Positions 42,878 through 52,377 of a DNA stretch of 64,000 nt are shown here, piece after piece; the first letter of the stretch is position 1; each line of letters begins with the position of its first letter. The position numbers and the translations under genes are program-made. The stretch is from assembly GCA_040289295.1 (NCBI GenBank), contig PSLA01000002.1, positions 54,421 to 118,420 on the forward strand. Direction: 5' to 3'. The stretch comes from J051 sp040289295 (GTDB taxonomy: Bacteria; Armatimonadota; Fimbriimonadia; Fimbriimonadales; ATM1). The notes under the pieces were generated by a model. It had not been told where the DNA came from, searched no databases, and saw only the letters and a list, made by a program, of their open reading frames with translations.

Positions 42878-45282
42878 CACAGGGCGATGCTGCAATCCTT
42901 CTCACGGACGAGCAGCGCGCCGTCCTGCAGGCGGAAGAGGACGAAGTTACGGTCCACGCCGGAGCCGGAACGGGCAAGACGCGCCTGCTGGTGGAGTGGT
43001 ATCTCCATCAGATTCTGGAACATGGCACAAGCCCTCAGCAGATTCTCGCCATCACCTTCACGCGGAAGGCTGCCGCCGAGATGCGCGACCGAATCGTTAA
43101 GCGACTGTTCGAGCACGGGAGGCACGAGGATGCGCGCCTCGCGCAAGTCGGGCCGATCTCGACGGTGCACAGCCTCTGCGAGCGCCTACTGCGCGAGTAT
43201 CCAATCGAGGCAGGCGTAGACCCGCGCTTCGAGGTGCTCGACGGCTCAAGCGAGTTAGTTCGCGAGTGCATCCAACGGGCCATTGCCGAGGAGGACCTCA
43301 GCGGAGAGGAGATCTCAACCATACGACGCTTCGCCGGCAAGCGCTCGGGCGAATATGGAACGCCATACGGTACCGCCGGATGGCTCATCGAACAGACGCG
43401 CTCGCTGCTGGAGTTCTGGCGACAGGCGGGTTACTCAATGGATGCGCTCGAAGAGATGACGCAATCCTTCGAGGCGTTTCAGTCGCGGACGCACGAGGTC
43501 GTGCAGCTTCTCCTTGAAGAGGCGTTCGGCGAGCAGCTGCCTTCAAAGTGGTGGGAAGACTTCGATTCGGTGCGCAAGGCGTTCGTATCCAAACGGCGCA
43601 CCTGCCCGCTCCGTCCTCAACCAAGTAATGAAGAGCAAGAGAACGCGTCGCACCTCTTCGGAATTTTGCGGCTCGCGTTGCGCGCGTGGCGACACCTCGA
43701 AGCAGAGTTCGCAACTGCAGCGGCGCTCGACTTCGTCGCGCTGGAGCGGCGGGCAGTGCAATTGCTTGAAGAGCATCGCGACGTGATTCGCGGCAAATAC
43801 GCCTGCCTCGCGGTGGACGAGTCGCAAGACCTGAACCGCATCCAATACAGGCTGCTACGAGCGCTTCCCGTGGAGCGGCGCCTGTTCGTGGGCGACCCCC
43901 AGCAGTCCATCTACTTCTTCCGAGGCGCGGACAGTCGCCTGTTCGACGAACAGATACGGCAATCTGCGTGTCGCATACTGCGGTTGAATCACCGCTCGAC
44001 GGGGCGCATTCTTCGCGCGGTCGAGAAAGCGCTGGAGAGCGAGTGGGGAGATCGGCTTACGCGCCTTCAGTGCGCCCGCAGCGCGCCACAAGCGCAAAAG
44101 CCCGACGACGAGGAGGACTTATTCGAAGCCATATGCAGCCGCTTGCCCGACACCGGCTGTCCGGTCGAACTGTGGAGAATACCGAGGGGCCGCGACAGAG
44201 AGGTTTCAGGGATAGCCGAGGGAGTGCGCAATCTCATCGAGGTCGAGGGCGTGCGCCCTTCCGACATCACGGTAATCACGGCCAGTCGCGACCGTGTGGA
44301 TCGCCACGCTTCGGCACTGACCGTGCTTGGCATTCCAGTTACGATTCTCGGCACGGGCAGGAGCTACTTCCTGAGAAGCGAGATCCGAGACCTCGGCTCG
44401 GCATTAAGAGCGCTCGCAGATCCAACCGACGACTACGCCCTTCTCTGCCTTCTGCGATCGCCCCTCGTTGGCTTGACGTTCGACGGCTTTCTCCTGGTCG
44501 GCCTGCGGTCACGCGAAGCAGGCGGAGCCTACGCAGCCTTGCAACAGGGGGTACCGGGCCTCAGTCGAGCCGACGAGAAGGCGATGGAAGCATTTCTCGC
44601 CTGGTTTAGGCGGCTCGCCCCGCTCGCCCACCAAGTGCCGCCTCTTGAGTTGCTTTCGCTCTTGGCGCGGGAGACCAATCTCGATGCGCGCTTCGCACTC
44701 CGACCTGAACGCGAGCGCTTGATTGCCAACTTCCGGAAGCTCCTCAAGATGGCGCGCGAGCGATCCCACCTCTCGCCGGCAGAGTTCGCCCTGTGGCTGA
44801 AGACCCAGCAGCAGGCGAAAGCCCGCGTCAGCGACGCCGAGACGATTAGCGAAGAAGCAGAGGACGCCGCCGTCGCAGTCCGCATCTGCAACTCACACCA
44901 AGCCAAGGGCCTGGAGTGGCCCGTCGTGGTGCTCGACGCCTACGCGAGGCCTGCTTCCGTGCGCAACGAGGCGCTCTTGGATCCGGATCAGCCAGTACCC
45001 GCCCTCGCAATCCAAGAGGTTCGTAGCGGCGTGGCGGAACTCGTCGTGAAGCGAGTACAGGAGCGTCGTGACGAAGAGGAGATGCGCCTGCTGTACGTGT
45101 CGCTGACACGCGCGAAAGATCGGCTATGCATCGCGTATGCACCGGACAATCCCCGAAACCGATGGCTTCGATGCCTGAAGAACCTCGAGCGCTCGGCGGG
45201 GGATTGGCTCAAGGTACGCGCTTATGGCTCGGAGCAAGCGACGGAAGCGCCAGCCACGAAATCGCAACCGGCAGCAGAATGA
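42874..45282 (+). CDS. UvrD/AddA-like superfamily 1 helicase without nuclease domain
   Basis: The 802-residue helicase carries motif I VHAGAGTGKTRLL (near residue 28), motif Ia AITFTRKAAAEMRDRI, motif II AVDESQDLNR, motif III GDPQQSIYFFRGAD, motif IV LNHRSTGRI, motif V SHQAKGLEWPVVVLDA and motif VI LLYVSLTRAKDRLCIAYA. Canonical AddA proteins are over 1100 residues because of a C-terminal nuclease domain; here the protein stops about 50 residues after motif VI. It starts at GTG 42874 by GTGA overlap with the AddB-like gene. Its 3' end overlaps the MFS gene by 74 bp. Confidence 0.9.
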   Translation: MTQGDAAILLTDEQRAVLQAEEDEVTVHAGAGTGKTRLLVEWYLHQILEHGTSPQQILAITFTRKAAAEMRDRIVKRLFEHGRHEDARLAQVGPISTVHSLCERLLREYPIEAGVDPRFEVLDGSSELVRECIQRAIAEEDLSGEEISTIRRFAGKRSGEYGTPYGTAGWLIEQTRSLLEFWRQAGYSMDALEEMTQSFEAFQSRTHEVVQLLLEEAFGEQLPSKWWEDFDSVRKAFVSKRRTCPLRPQPSNEEQENASHLFGILRLALRAWRHLEAEFATAAALDFVALERRAVQLLEEHRDVIRGKYACLAVDESQDLNRIQYRLLRALPVERRLFVGDPQQSIYFFRGADSRLFDEQIRQSACRILRLNHRSTGRILRAVEKALESEWGDRLTRLQCARSAPQAQKPDDEEDLFEAICSRLPDTGCPVELWRIPRGRDREVSGIAEGVRNLIEVEGVRPSDITVITASRDRVDRHASALTVLGIPVTILGTGRSYFLRSEIRDLGSALRALADPTDDYALLCLLRSPLVGLTFDGFLLVGLRSREAGGAYAALQQGVPGLSRADEKAMEAFLAWFRRLAPLAHQVPPLELLSLLARETNLDARFALRPERERLIANFRKLLKMARERSHLSPAEFALWLKTQQQAKARVSDAETISEEAEDAAVAVRICNSHQAKGLEWPVVVLDAYARPASVRNEALLDPDQPVPALAIQEVRSGVAELVVKRVQERRDEEEMRLLYVSLTRAKDRLCIAYAPDNPRNRWLRCLKNLERSAGDWLKVRAYGSEQATEAPATKSQPAAE

Positions 45283-46384
45283 CCAACGCGCCAGCCAAAT
45301 ATGGATAGGCAGGCTTGCTCTCGTACAAAGTGTTCCCAACGATAGGACCCGCGGTTCTCGCCAGAGCGCCAAGACCCTGCGTAACACCGAACATGCCGCC
45401 CTGAATCGAAGCCGAGGCGGTGCGGCTGATGAGAGACTGAATCCCAGGCCCTGCCATGCCTGCGCCCACCGCCAACGGCACTAAAATAAGATACACCAGC
45501 GGCACGGTTGGGACAAACGGCAACAACATAAAGACGGGAACGACCATCAACAAGCCCAACCGAACCATCCAGCGCTCGCCGAATCGAGCCGCCGCCTTGC
45601 CCACAAGTCCCGCTTGCACAAACGCCATGCACACGCCCACAAACCCCAGAATGTAGCCCGTATGTTCGCGGTCAAGGCCGTGATTCGTGTGCATCAGCCG
45701 GACGAAAGTCGCCTCAAGATTGGAGAAACCGAAGTTGTACACTCCGAACAAGATCAGGAGCACCGCCATGCCAGGAAGTGCGACGGCTTCGCGTAGCGCG
45801 CGAAGATTGAAGACTGCAGCGGAGGTCGCAGGCTTTCGGCCTTCGCGAAGGGCAAGAAGGATCCACGCGAAGTTCGTAAGGGCGACGCTCATTGCGACAA
45901 TGCCGAGCAGCCAGTTCCCGCCCCGCTCCGCCAGCACGCCGCCCGCCACCGGCCCAATGATGAATCCCAAGCCGAACGCCGCACCCAAGAATCCAAAACT
46001 CTTCGCTCGCTTCTCCTCGGCGGTAACGTCCGACACGTAGGCGAACGCGGCGGACAGGTTCGATGAGCCAATGCCGCCCATGATCCGAGCGGCAAGCAAG
46101 GACGGAAAATCATGCGCATATGCATATAGCAGAAACGAGACCGCGTTCAGAACCGCACCCAACGCAAGAACAGGCTTCCTACCCACCCGGTCGGACAGTC
46201 TGCCGAACCACGGGGCCGCAAGAAACGTACAGAAGGAGAAGACGCCCTGGACGACCCCGAGCTTCCAGCCGCCCGCCCCCAGCTGCGGCGCGCGAATCTG
46301 AAGGTCCGGCATCACCAGCCCGAAGCTCATCATATCCACAAAGACCGTGACAAAAATCACCGCGAGGGGACGACGTGATTGCAT
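45209..46384 (-). CDS. MFS transporter (drug-efflux-like)
   Basis: Major facilitator protein of 391 residues with twelve helices, resembling the TetA/multidrug 12-TM group. The opening PLAVIFVTVFVDMMSFGLVM is typical. The MFS motif A between helices 2 and 3 reads FGRLSDRVGRKPVLALG, and motif C-like GFIIGPVAGGVLAERGG is in helix 5. ATG at 46384 has AGGAGG 14 nt upstream. The substrate is unknown. It is a single gene, overlapping the AddA-like gene at its 3' end. Confidence 0.88.
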   Translation of the reverse strand: MQSRRPLAVIFVTVFVDMMSFGLVMPDLQIRAPQLGAGGWKLGVVQGVFSFCTFLAAPWFGRLSDRVGRKPVLALGAVLNAVSFLLYAYAHDFPSLLAARIMGGIGSSNLSAAFAYVSDVTAEEKRAKSFGFLGAAFGLGFIIGPVAGGVLAERGGNWLLGIVAMSVALTNFAWILLALREGRKPATSAAVFNLRALREAVALPGMAVLLILFGVYNFGFSNLEATFVRLMHTNHGLDREHTGYILGFVGVCMAFVQAGLVGKAAARFGERWMVRLGLLMVVPVFMLLPFVPTVPLVYLILVPLAVGAGMAGPGIQSLISRTASASIQGGMFGVTQGLGALARTAGPIVGNTLYESKPAYPYLAGALVILLPVAISWLALPSLAPSHKRVP

Positions 46385-46528
46385 TGTGTTGTGAAGAACC
46401 TCCTGTGGTGTATTGGGCAACCTCGCCTTGCGGTTCGGGGCTGGAGAGAGTACCTTGTGCGGAAGCCCGCCACGCGCAGGGCCGGCCATTGAGGCGACGA
46501 TGGGATAGCCAATCGAGCTGCCTCAAAG

Positions 46529-46604
46529 TGGTGCGCGGTACTGGACTTGAACCAGTGACCCCTACAGTGTCATTGTAGTGCTCTACCAACTGAGCTAACC
46601 GCGC
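46529..46604 (-). tRNA. tRNA-Val (anticodon GAC)
   Basis: On the minus strand acceptor GCGCGGT pairs with ACCGCGC, anticodon stem and loop are CTACA-ATGACAC-TGTAG with anticodon GAC, the T-loop is TTCAAGT, and discriminator A plus CCA are encoded. It diverges from rex. Confidence 0.97.
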
Positions 46605-46637
46605 ACGCTAAGGCCTACATCTACCCGATTCGCCTGG

Positions 46638-46643
46638 TAGAAT
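46638..46643 (+). promoter_or_regulatory. -10 box (TAGAAT) of rex
   Basis: TAGAAT ends 12 nt before the ATG of rex, predicting a leader of about 5 nt. I see no clear Rex operator (TTGTGAA...TTCACAA type) here. Confidence 0.45.
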
Positions 46644-46655
46644 TCAATTCCTGCG

Positions 46656-47294
46656 ATGCCCGAGCCGCCGAAAGTTCCGATCCCGACGCTGTTGCGGCTC
46701 GCCACCTACTACCGGGTCCTGCTCGAGGCAGAGGAACGCGGCACACCCAGACTAAGCAGCAAAAATATTGGCGAACTGTGCGGCATATCCGCCACGCAAG
46801 TGCGCAAGGACCTAAACTTCTTCGGCGTAGGAGGCAAGCCGGGAGTCGGCTATGTTCCCTCGCAATTGAGGAAGGACATCGCGAGAGTGCTCAGGTTGGA
46901 CCGCACGCATCGGGTCGCCATCGTTGGGGCCGGTCGTCTCGGGCAGGCACTTGCTGCCTACCCCGGCCTCAAAGCGTACAACTTCAATGTGGTTGCCGTC
47001 TTCGACACCGATAGGCGCAAGGTCGGGAAGGCCGTTGGAAGGAACCTGACCATCGAAGACGCAGCCACGCTCCATCGCAGGCTGAGGCAGTTGAAGCTCC
47101 GGATTGTTGCGCTCACCGTGCCCGCCTCGGCTGCCCAAGAGGCCGCGGATAGGGCGGTCGCGGGCGGCGCAAACCGCATCTTGAACTTCACGCCGGCGCA
47201 CATCTCCGTCCCCAATGGCTGCATCGTCCGAAACGTTGCCTTCACCCCTGAGTTCGCCGTGCTTGCCTTCTTCGAAGATCATGGAAACCGTTGA
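46656..47294 (+). CDS. rex: Redox-sensing transcriptional repressor Rex
   Basis: Dimeric repressor that binds DNA when NADH is low and leaves when NADH is high. The N-terminal winged helix contains TLLRLATYYRVLLEAEERG, LSSKNIGELCGISATQVRKD and FFGVGGKPGVGY. The Rossmann domain has VAIVGAGRLGQAL, VVAVFDTDRRKVG and the C-terminal swapped helix (VAFTPEFAVLAFFEDH). The length of 212 is normal. Its 3' end overlaps nadB by 14 bp, which links NADH sensing to NAD synthesis in one transcript. Confidence 0.97.
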   Translation: MPEPPKVPIPTLLRLATYYRVLLEAEERGTPRLSSKNIGELCGISATQVRKDLNFFGVGGKPGVGYVPSQLRKDIARVLRLDRTHRVAIVGAGRLGQALAAYPGLKAYNFNVVAVFDTDRRKVGKAVGRNLTIEDAATLHRRLRQLKLRIVALTVPASAAQEAADRAVAGGANRILNFTPAHISVPNGCIVRNVAFTPEFAVLAFFEDHGNR

Positions 47295-48783
47295 GTGCGA
47301 CTACCTCGTCATCGGAAGCGGCATCGCAGGGCTGACCTTTGCGCTGAAGGCCGCGGAGTTCGGCAAGACGATTGTCTCCACGAAGGCAGCGCTGCACGAT
47401 TCGAACACACGGTGGGCGCAGGGCGGCGTGGCGGCTGCGGTCGGCGCAGACGATTCTTGGCAGCTGCATGAGGAGGACACACTGCAAGCGGGTGGTGGGC
47501 TCTGCGATCCACAAGCGGTTCGATTCCTGGTGCAGAACGCCGTAACCAGACTTGAATGGCTTATCAGCCTCGGCGCTCGGTTTGACCTGGTTCAAGAGGG
47601 CGGTCTTCCGATGCTGCGCCTCGGGCGCGAAGGCGGGCACAGCCGCAGCCGAATCGTACATGCCGCCGACCAAACCGGCTGGGAGATCGAGCGCGCCCTT
47701 ATCGACGCGCTGCCTTCGCGAGGAAACATGCACGTGCTTGACTTCACATTTTGCGAGGCGCTCGTAATGGATGACTCGGGCTGTTCCGGTGCGGTGCTGC
47801 AGCCTCGCGGCAAAAGCCCGTTCCGGGTGAAAGCCAAGGCAACCTGCATCGCCACAGGCAGTTGCTGCCGCGTTTATCGCTTCACAACGAACCCACCTAT
47901 CGCCACCGGAGATGGCGTCGCACTGGCGGCTGCCGTGGGGGCGCGCATCGAGAACATGGAGTTCATTCAGTTTCATCCTACGACGCTATATCATAGATCC
48001 AAGAGAGGATTCCTTGTTAGCGAAGCTGTGCGCGGCGCAGGAGGCATTCTTCGAACCATACACGGCCGCCGCTTCATGTTCGACTACGACCCTCGAGGCG
48101 AACTTGCTCCACGCGACATCGTCGCACGAGCTATCCATGCAGAGATTCTGAAAGAGGGAGTGCCGTTCGTTCACCTCGATACGACGCATTTGTTGCCAGA
48201 GACTATCGTCGAGCAGTTCCCGAACATTTACAAGACGCTGCTCGACCTCGGCATTGACATGACCCGCGAGCCGATTCCCGTTGTTCCGGCGGCGCACTAT
48301 CAGTGTGGAGGGATCAAGACCGACCTTAACGGGCAGACCTCGATTCCCCATCTCTATGCCGCAGGGGAGGTGGCATGCACGGGCGTGCATGGCGCGAATC
48401 GCCTCGCCAGCAACAGCCTGCTCGAGGCGCTTGTCTTTGGATATGCAGGTGCGGAACACGCGACAAGCACCGCGCGCTCGCCTGGCAATGGCGCGCCGTG
48501 CGCGCCGCTGATTCCCCCCATAGCGCCCCTTGGCCGAGAGGGAATCTTGCGGCGGCTGCGCCAAACGATGTGGGAGCGAGTGGGGATAGTTCGGCGCACG
48601 CGCTCGATGCAGATTGCCCAGGAAACCGTCGAGGACCTCGTCGGCGAGTCGCAGCCGGACAAGCGCTTCTCAGCCTCAGGCGCCGAAGCCGCCAATCAAC
48701 TCGTTTGCGCGCGCATCATCCTCGAGCAGGCGCTTGCGCGTAAGGAGAACGTCGGCCTTCATTATAACGAGGACTTGGCGTAG
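47281..48783 (+). CDS. nadB: L-aspartate oxidase
   Basis: FAD enzyme that oxidises L-aspartate to iminoaspartate, the first step of quinolinate and NAD synthesis. The start METVECDYLVIGSGIAGLTF contains the FAD-binding GxGxxG. Family motifs include STKAALHDSNTRWAQGGVAA, EGGHSRSRIVHAADQTG, EFIQFHPTTLYH, AAHYQCGGIKTD and ACTGVHGANRLASNSLLEAL. The length of 500 is normal. ATG at 47281 lies inside rex. nadC is at 5113. Its 3' end overlaps the convergent gene by 68 bp. Confidence 0.97.
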   Translation: METVECDYLVIGSGIAGLTFALKAAEFGKTIVSTKAALHDSNTRWAQGGVAAAVGADDSWQLHEEDTLQAGGGLCDPQAVRFLVQNAVTRLEWLISLGARFDLVQEGGLPMLRLGREGGHSRSRIVHAADQTGWEIERALIDALPSRGNMHVLDFTFCEALVMDDSGCSGAVLQPRGKSPFRVKAKATCIATGSCCRVYRFTTNPPIATGDGVALAAAVGARIENMEFIQFHPTTLYHRSKRGFLVSEAVRGAGGILRTIHGRRFMFDYDPRGELAPRDIVARAIHAEILKEGVPFVHLDTTHLLPETIVEQFPNIYKTLLDLGIDMTREPIPVVPAAHYQCGGIKTDLNGQTSIPHLYAAGEVACTGVHGANRLASNSLLEALVFGYAGAEHATSTARSPGNGAPCAPLIPPIAPLGREGILRRLRQTMWERVGIVRRTRSMQIAQETVEDLVGESQPDKRFSASGAEAANQLVCARIILEQALARKENVGLHYNEDLA

Positions 48784-50452
48784 CGCTCGGCAAGGTTCGC
48801 ACGGTCGCTTCCGCAAGCCGAACGCTCAACTTCCAGTAGCCGACGCGGCGCGGCGTCAATCTCACCAGGACGAAATTTTCGCGCTTGGCCATCTCCGGAG
48901 GCTCCAAGTTGAACTTGGCACTAACCTGAGGAACAACCGGGACGCCAAGAAGCCGTACGTCGAACGGCTCAACCTTCGTCACAAGCCCTTCTAGGGACAG
49001 TTCACCGGCTTTGCACGTGACGGCCGCGCCATTGGCAAGTACCCGAATCGGGGAGAGCGCGGGCAGCATACCGGGCGGAGACGCAAGATCAAGTACTCCC
49101 GCAATGGGAAATACATCATTGCGCAAAGAGTTAAACGGTTGCTCCGCCTGCTCAACGCGGAGCGCAGCCTGCGCCATCGCCCCGAGCGCGCGCTCATAGC
49201 CATCTGCGCTCAACGCGCCGAGGAGCGCAAGGTAAGCGGCTGCTTCGCGTGCGGTCTCACATTCGCCGGTGGGCAGCCAGGTGAGCCAGTCGAGCGACGC
49301 GAACAGGCCGGCAACGCGCTCGCTCGACGTGCCCAGCGCCCGCTCAGCCAGGCACAGCGCAGCATACTCCGCCAGCGTCTCACGATCACGCCCGCCTGGC
49401 CAAGGCAGAGCGGTAGCCGGCTCGCGGTCAACGCCGGCATACGACGCCCACATGCCTAAAGAGCGGCGCAATTCGGACTCACCGCGCATGGACAAGGTGT
49501 TCCACAGGTACGCCAGCGCTGCCTCACCGATGTGCCAAGGCCGGTCGAGCGGGAACTCCTCCTCGCCGACGTTCCCCAAGACCACGCTCCGCCCTGCGTA
49601 AATCTTCCTATTGATGAAGCGGATGGTCAACTCGTTTCCGGAGCACCGAAACGCCTCGCCAGTGCCGACTCGCTCAACGGGTGAGAGCACCTTCAGGTGC
49701 TGCTCGTTCGCCCTTGCCGTCGCAGGCGAAGGAACGTACGCGCCTGGCCTATCGAAGCGCCAGGTGACGGTTACGCCTCGCTCATCCGTGCTCGTTTGGA
49801 CGTCCAGAAGGCGCGGGGCTTCGCCCATTGTCCCAACCTTTTCCTTCACCCGCGCCGCCAGCCTGCCAAGTTCAGCCACGCCGCGAGTGACGACCGCCTC
49901 GCTCCCGAGCGGCGCACGCACAAACACCCAGCCGTCGTACGGCTTTGACGTCTCGAGGGTCCAGCCGTCCGGCTCTTCCGTTACCTGAAGGCCAACCGGC
50001 TCATCTGGAAAAACAAGCAGCACGGGCGGTAGCGGCTCACTCCAGGAGAGCAGCGCCCAACCCGTCGTTGGTGTGGGGACACCCGGGCCAACGCTTCCCT
50101 CCGACCATGTGAGGAAGGGCGCGCTCGACCCACGCCCCTTCATGCGGAAGCCGTCGCGGTACTGGAGCGAGAATCCGAGCGACGTCGTCTCGAATCGAAG
50201 GCGAAGTGGCGCACTTGGCAGCGGACGATAGGTTATGACCTTGTCGAAGCGGCTCAGGCGTTGGGGAAAGAAGCCGGTAAGCCCACTGAATTGAATCCGC
50301 ACTTCTGTCTGCTTCGAGAACCTGAACTCGGTTGGAGACACCTCAAAGAACGCGAGGCGGTGCGTATCGCCGTAGGCGAACTGGCCGAACGAAGGTGCGG
50401 GCTCGCCGGTCGAGAGCAAGGCGAGAACCGCGAGGCTAACGGAATGGAGCAT
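48716..50452 (-). CDS. Exported protein of unknown function
   Basis: A 578-residue protein with N-terminus MLHSVSLAVLALLSTGEPAP (signal peptide). The first half is beta-rich (FGQFAYGDTHRLAFFEVSP, ALLSWSEPLPPVLLVFPDE). The middle is more helical (ALAYLWNTLSMRGESELRR, YLALLGALSADGYERALG), and the C-terminus returns to strands (KLSVRLAEATVRTLPSATP). I do not recognise a family. Its start overlaps the end of the LptD-like gene by 17 bp, making it the last gene of the six-gene envelope cluster. The last 68 bp run antisense to nadB. Confidence 0.72.
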   Translation of the reverse strand: MLHSVSLAVLALLSTGEPAPSFGQFAYGDTHRLAFFEVSPTEFRFSKQTEVRIQFSGLTGFFPQRLSRFDKVITYRPLPSAPLRLRFETTSLGFSLQYRDGFRMKGRGSSAPFLTWSEGSVGPGVPTPTTGWALLSWSEPLPPVLLVFPDEPVGLQVTEEPDGWTLETSKPYDGWVFVRAPLGSEAVVTRGVAELGRLAARVKEKVGTMGEAPRLLDVQTSTDERGVTVTWRFDRPGAYVPSPATARANEQHLKVLSPVERVGTGEAFRCSGNELTIRFINRKIYAGRSVVLGNVGEEEFPLDRPWHIGEAALAYLWNTLSMRGESELRRSLGMWASYAGVDREPATALPWPGGRDRETLAEYAALCLAERALGTSSERVAGLFASLDWLTWLPTGECETAREAAAYLALLGALSADGYERALGAMAQAALRVEQAEQPFNSLRNDVFPIAGVLDLASPPGMLPALSPIRVLANGAAVTCKAGELSLEGLVTKVEPFDVRLLGVPVVPQVSAKFNLEPPEMAKRENFVLVRLTPRRVGYWKLSVRLAEATVRTLPSATPSPRYNEGRRSPYAQAPARG

Positions 50453-52376
50453 TGAGGAGTTCGAGCCCGAATCTGCCGGTGCGCATCGAATAGGTGATCG
50501 CGATCTCGCGCAAGCCCATGCGGTAACCGAGGAGCAGCGTCTGGTCCTCCACGGAGTCGCCTCGGAATCGATCCAGGCTGAACACTCCGCCAACGCGCCA
50601 CTCCGGCCCCACGCGGTAGGATACGTCGGCGAACACATTCATCGAATCAATGTCTAAGCTCTTGCCACCAAAGACGCTGGCGAGGAAGTTTGAATCACTC
50701 CAGAACAGTTCACCCGTGATTCGGTGGCTACCGAAGAAGGATGACGTGAACGTGTCCTTCGTGTAGTCGTAAGCAAGCCGCAGGTTCGACCGATTGTTCA
50801 GACTCGTCGAGACGGCGGTCGTCGCAATGACGCCGAACGGCTTCGCCTCAGTTCCGGACCACAGTTGCGACAGCGTGATGGAGTTTGTGAGCACCGCGCC
50901 CTGCCAAAGTCTCTGCGGTGTCATCATCCATTGCGCGCGCAGGCCGTAGCCGCTCTGCTCGGTCCGGCTGCCGAAGAACGATGCCCGCGATGTGTTCATC
51001 GTGAAGCCGACGCTGTACGTTCCAGGCAACCCCGGCACAGGCTTACGATCAGTGGTGACGGACAAATCCGCCCTTTGCGATTCGTACTGTTCTGTGGAGA
51101 ATGAGCTACTGCTGTTTGCGCTCAGCGTAGCGGTGAAGCCCCGGAAACTTCGATACGCGTTCAAGCCCCCATAGATGCTGTTAAAGTTCGGAAAGTCAAG
51201 CAGGGCTGAAACGCTTGAACGCTCGCCGAACCGTTGGGTGTGGCGAAAACTTAGGCTCATGTCGGAGCGTCCGAGGCCCGACAGCGTAATCGAGCCTTCG
51301 CCATCCGTACCTGCCAGATAGGTGTTTTCCAAATCCAGGAAGAAGCCGCGCGACGAACTGGCGCCGCGTCCGTAGTTCTGGCCGCTCCGCAGGCGCAATG
51401 CGCTCGTAAAGGTTGGTGAAAGGTTCAGGTAATAGGGATAGTTCAGCTGCAGGCTGCCATTCTCGAACCCGATGACCTGGTCGGCGAACAGTTCAGGCCC
51501 TGTGTGTGCCTTCAATGCGTACAGCGGCATGGACATCACCCTTGTGTCGCCCACGAACACCTGAGCGTGCCGAAACTGTATCTCGCGATTCGGGAAGAAC
51601 ACGACGGATGAGGCGTGCACGCTTGTTTGCGACGTACCTACGTCGCGGAACTCGAACGCCGCAGGGTCAACGCCGTTCTCCGCGATGCTCGCCGTCGCGC
51701 CCTTCACTTCGCAACCCGCGACCCTGCCTTCCACCGTGGCGATGGCGAAGCCTGAGCGCTGACCCAGCGTATACCGCAGACGGCGGCACTCGAGAGTAGT
51801 CTCACCGACCGTCAGCTCCGCGTCCACAGCGACCACGACAAGACCCGCGCTATCGAGTTGCAGGTCGGATGCGCTGATCGTAATGTCTCCGTACCGCAGC
51901 CGAACGCCGCGCGACGGCGCTGCGCCCGAAAACACACCGATCTGGTTGCTGTAGAAAAGGCTTGCGCCGGACGAAATCTCCACGTAGCGTCTCGCCGCAG
52001 ACAGGGCAGCGCGGTCTTTCACGAACTCGATGTCGAGCGTGTTTACTGTGCCTATTAAGGTAACGCTTGCCGTGATGCGCACGATGCCGGGCTCGTTCGG
52101 AGCCACCAGGACGGCTCGCGCGACGCCGTCCACGGTGCCGACGTCAGATTCTCTAAACGACGCGCCGGATGCGGTGAAGCGAACCGGCGTGCCGTCCCCC
52201 ACTTTCGAGCCGTCACTCTGCCTCACCTCTGCGGAAATGGTGACGGTGCTGTGCCCATCGGCGACCGAAAGGGTTGGATAACTCGACAACCGAATCGAGC
52301 CTGTGGCGAAAGCGGCCATGCCGAGGCTTAACAGTGCGGTGCTTAGGAAAAACCGTGCAGAGCGTCGCCCACGCAT
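50436..52376 (-). CDS. LptD/OstA-like outer-membrane beta-barrel with N-terminal Ig-like domain
   Basis: A 646-residue protein. After the signal peptide (RFFLSTALLSLGMAAFA) comes a Big_1-type Ig domain (LSVADGHSTVTISAEVRQSD, VRITASVTL). An OstA/LptA-like jelly-roll stretch follows at about 150-260 (LRYGDITISASDLQLDSAG, LECRRLRYTLG). Next comes an LptD-like linker (VVFFPNREIQFRHAQVFVGD, MSMPLYAL) and about 350 residues of alternating strands that end LLGYRMGLREIAITYSMRTG. It probably sits in the outer membrane as lipopolysaccharide exporter or a related translocon. The Ig domain is unusual for LptD. The ATG at 52376 lies directly after the upstream stop codon. Confidence 0.7.
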   Translation of the reverse strand: MRGRRSARFFLSTALLSLGMAAFATGSIRLSSYPTLSVADGHSTVTISAEVRQSDGSKVGDGTPVRFTASGASFRESDVGTVDGVARAVLVAPNEPGIVRITASVTLIGTVNTLDIEFVKDRAALSAARRYVEISSGASLFYSNQIGVFSGAAPSRGVRLRYGDITISASDLQLDSAGLVVVAVDAELTVGETTLECRRLRYTLGQRSGFAIATVEGRVAGCEVKGATASIAENGVDPAAFEFRDVGTSQTSVHASSVVFFPNREIQFRHAQVFVGDTRVMSMPLYALKAHTGPELFADQVIGFENGSLQLNYPYYLNLSPTFTSALRLRSGQNYGRGASSSRGFFLDLENTYLAGTDGEGSITLSGLGRSDMSLSFRHTQRFGERSSVSALLDFPNFNSIYGGLNAYRSFRGFTATLSANSSSSFSTEQYESQRADLSVTTDRKPVPGLPGTYSVGFTMNTSRASFFGSRTEQSGYGLRAQWMMTPQRLWQGAVLTNSITLSQLWSGTEAKPFGVIATTAVSTSLNNRSNLRLAYDYTKDTFTSSFFGSHRITGELFWSDSNFLASVFGGKSLDIDSMNVFADVSYRVGPEWRVGGVFSLDRFRGDSVEDQTLLLGYRMGLREIAITYSMRTGRFGLELLNAPFR

Positions 52377-52377
52377 G

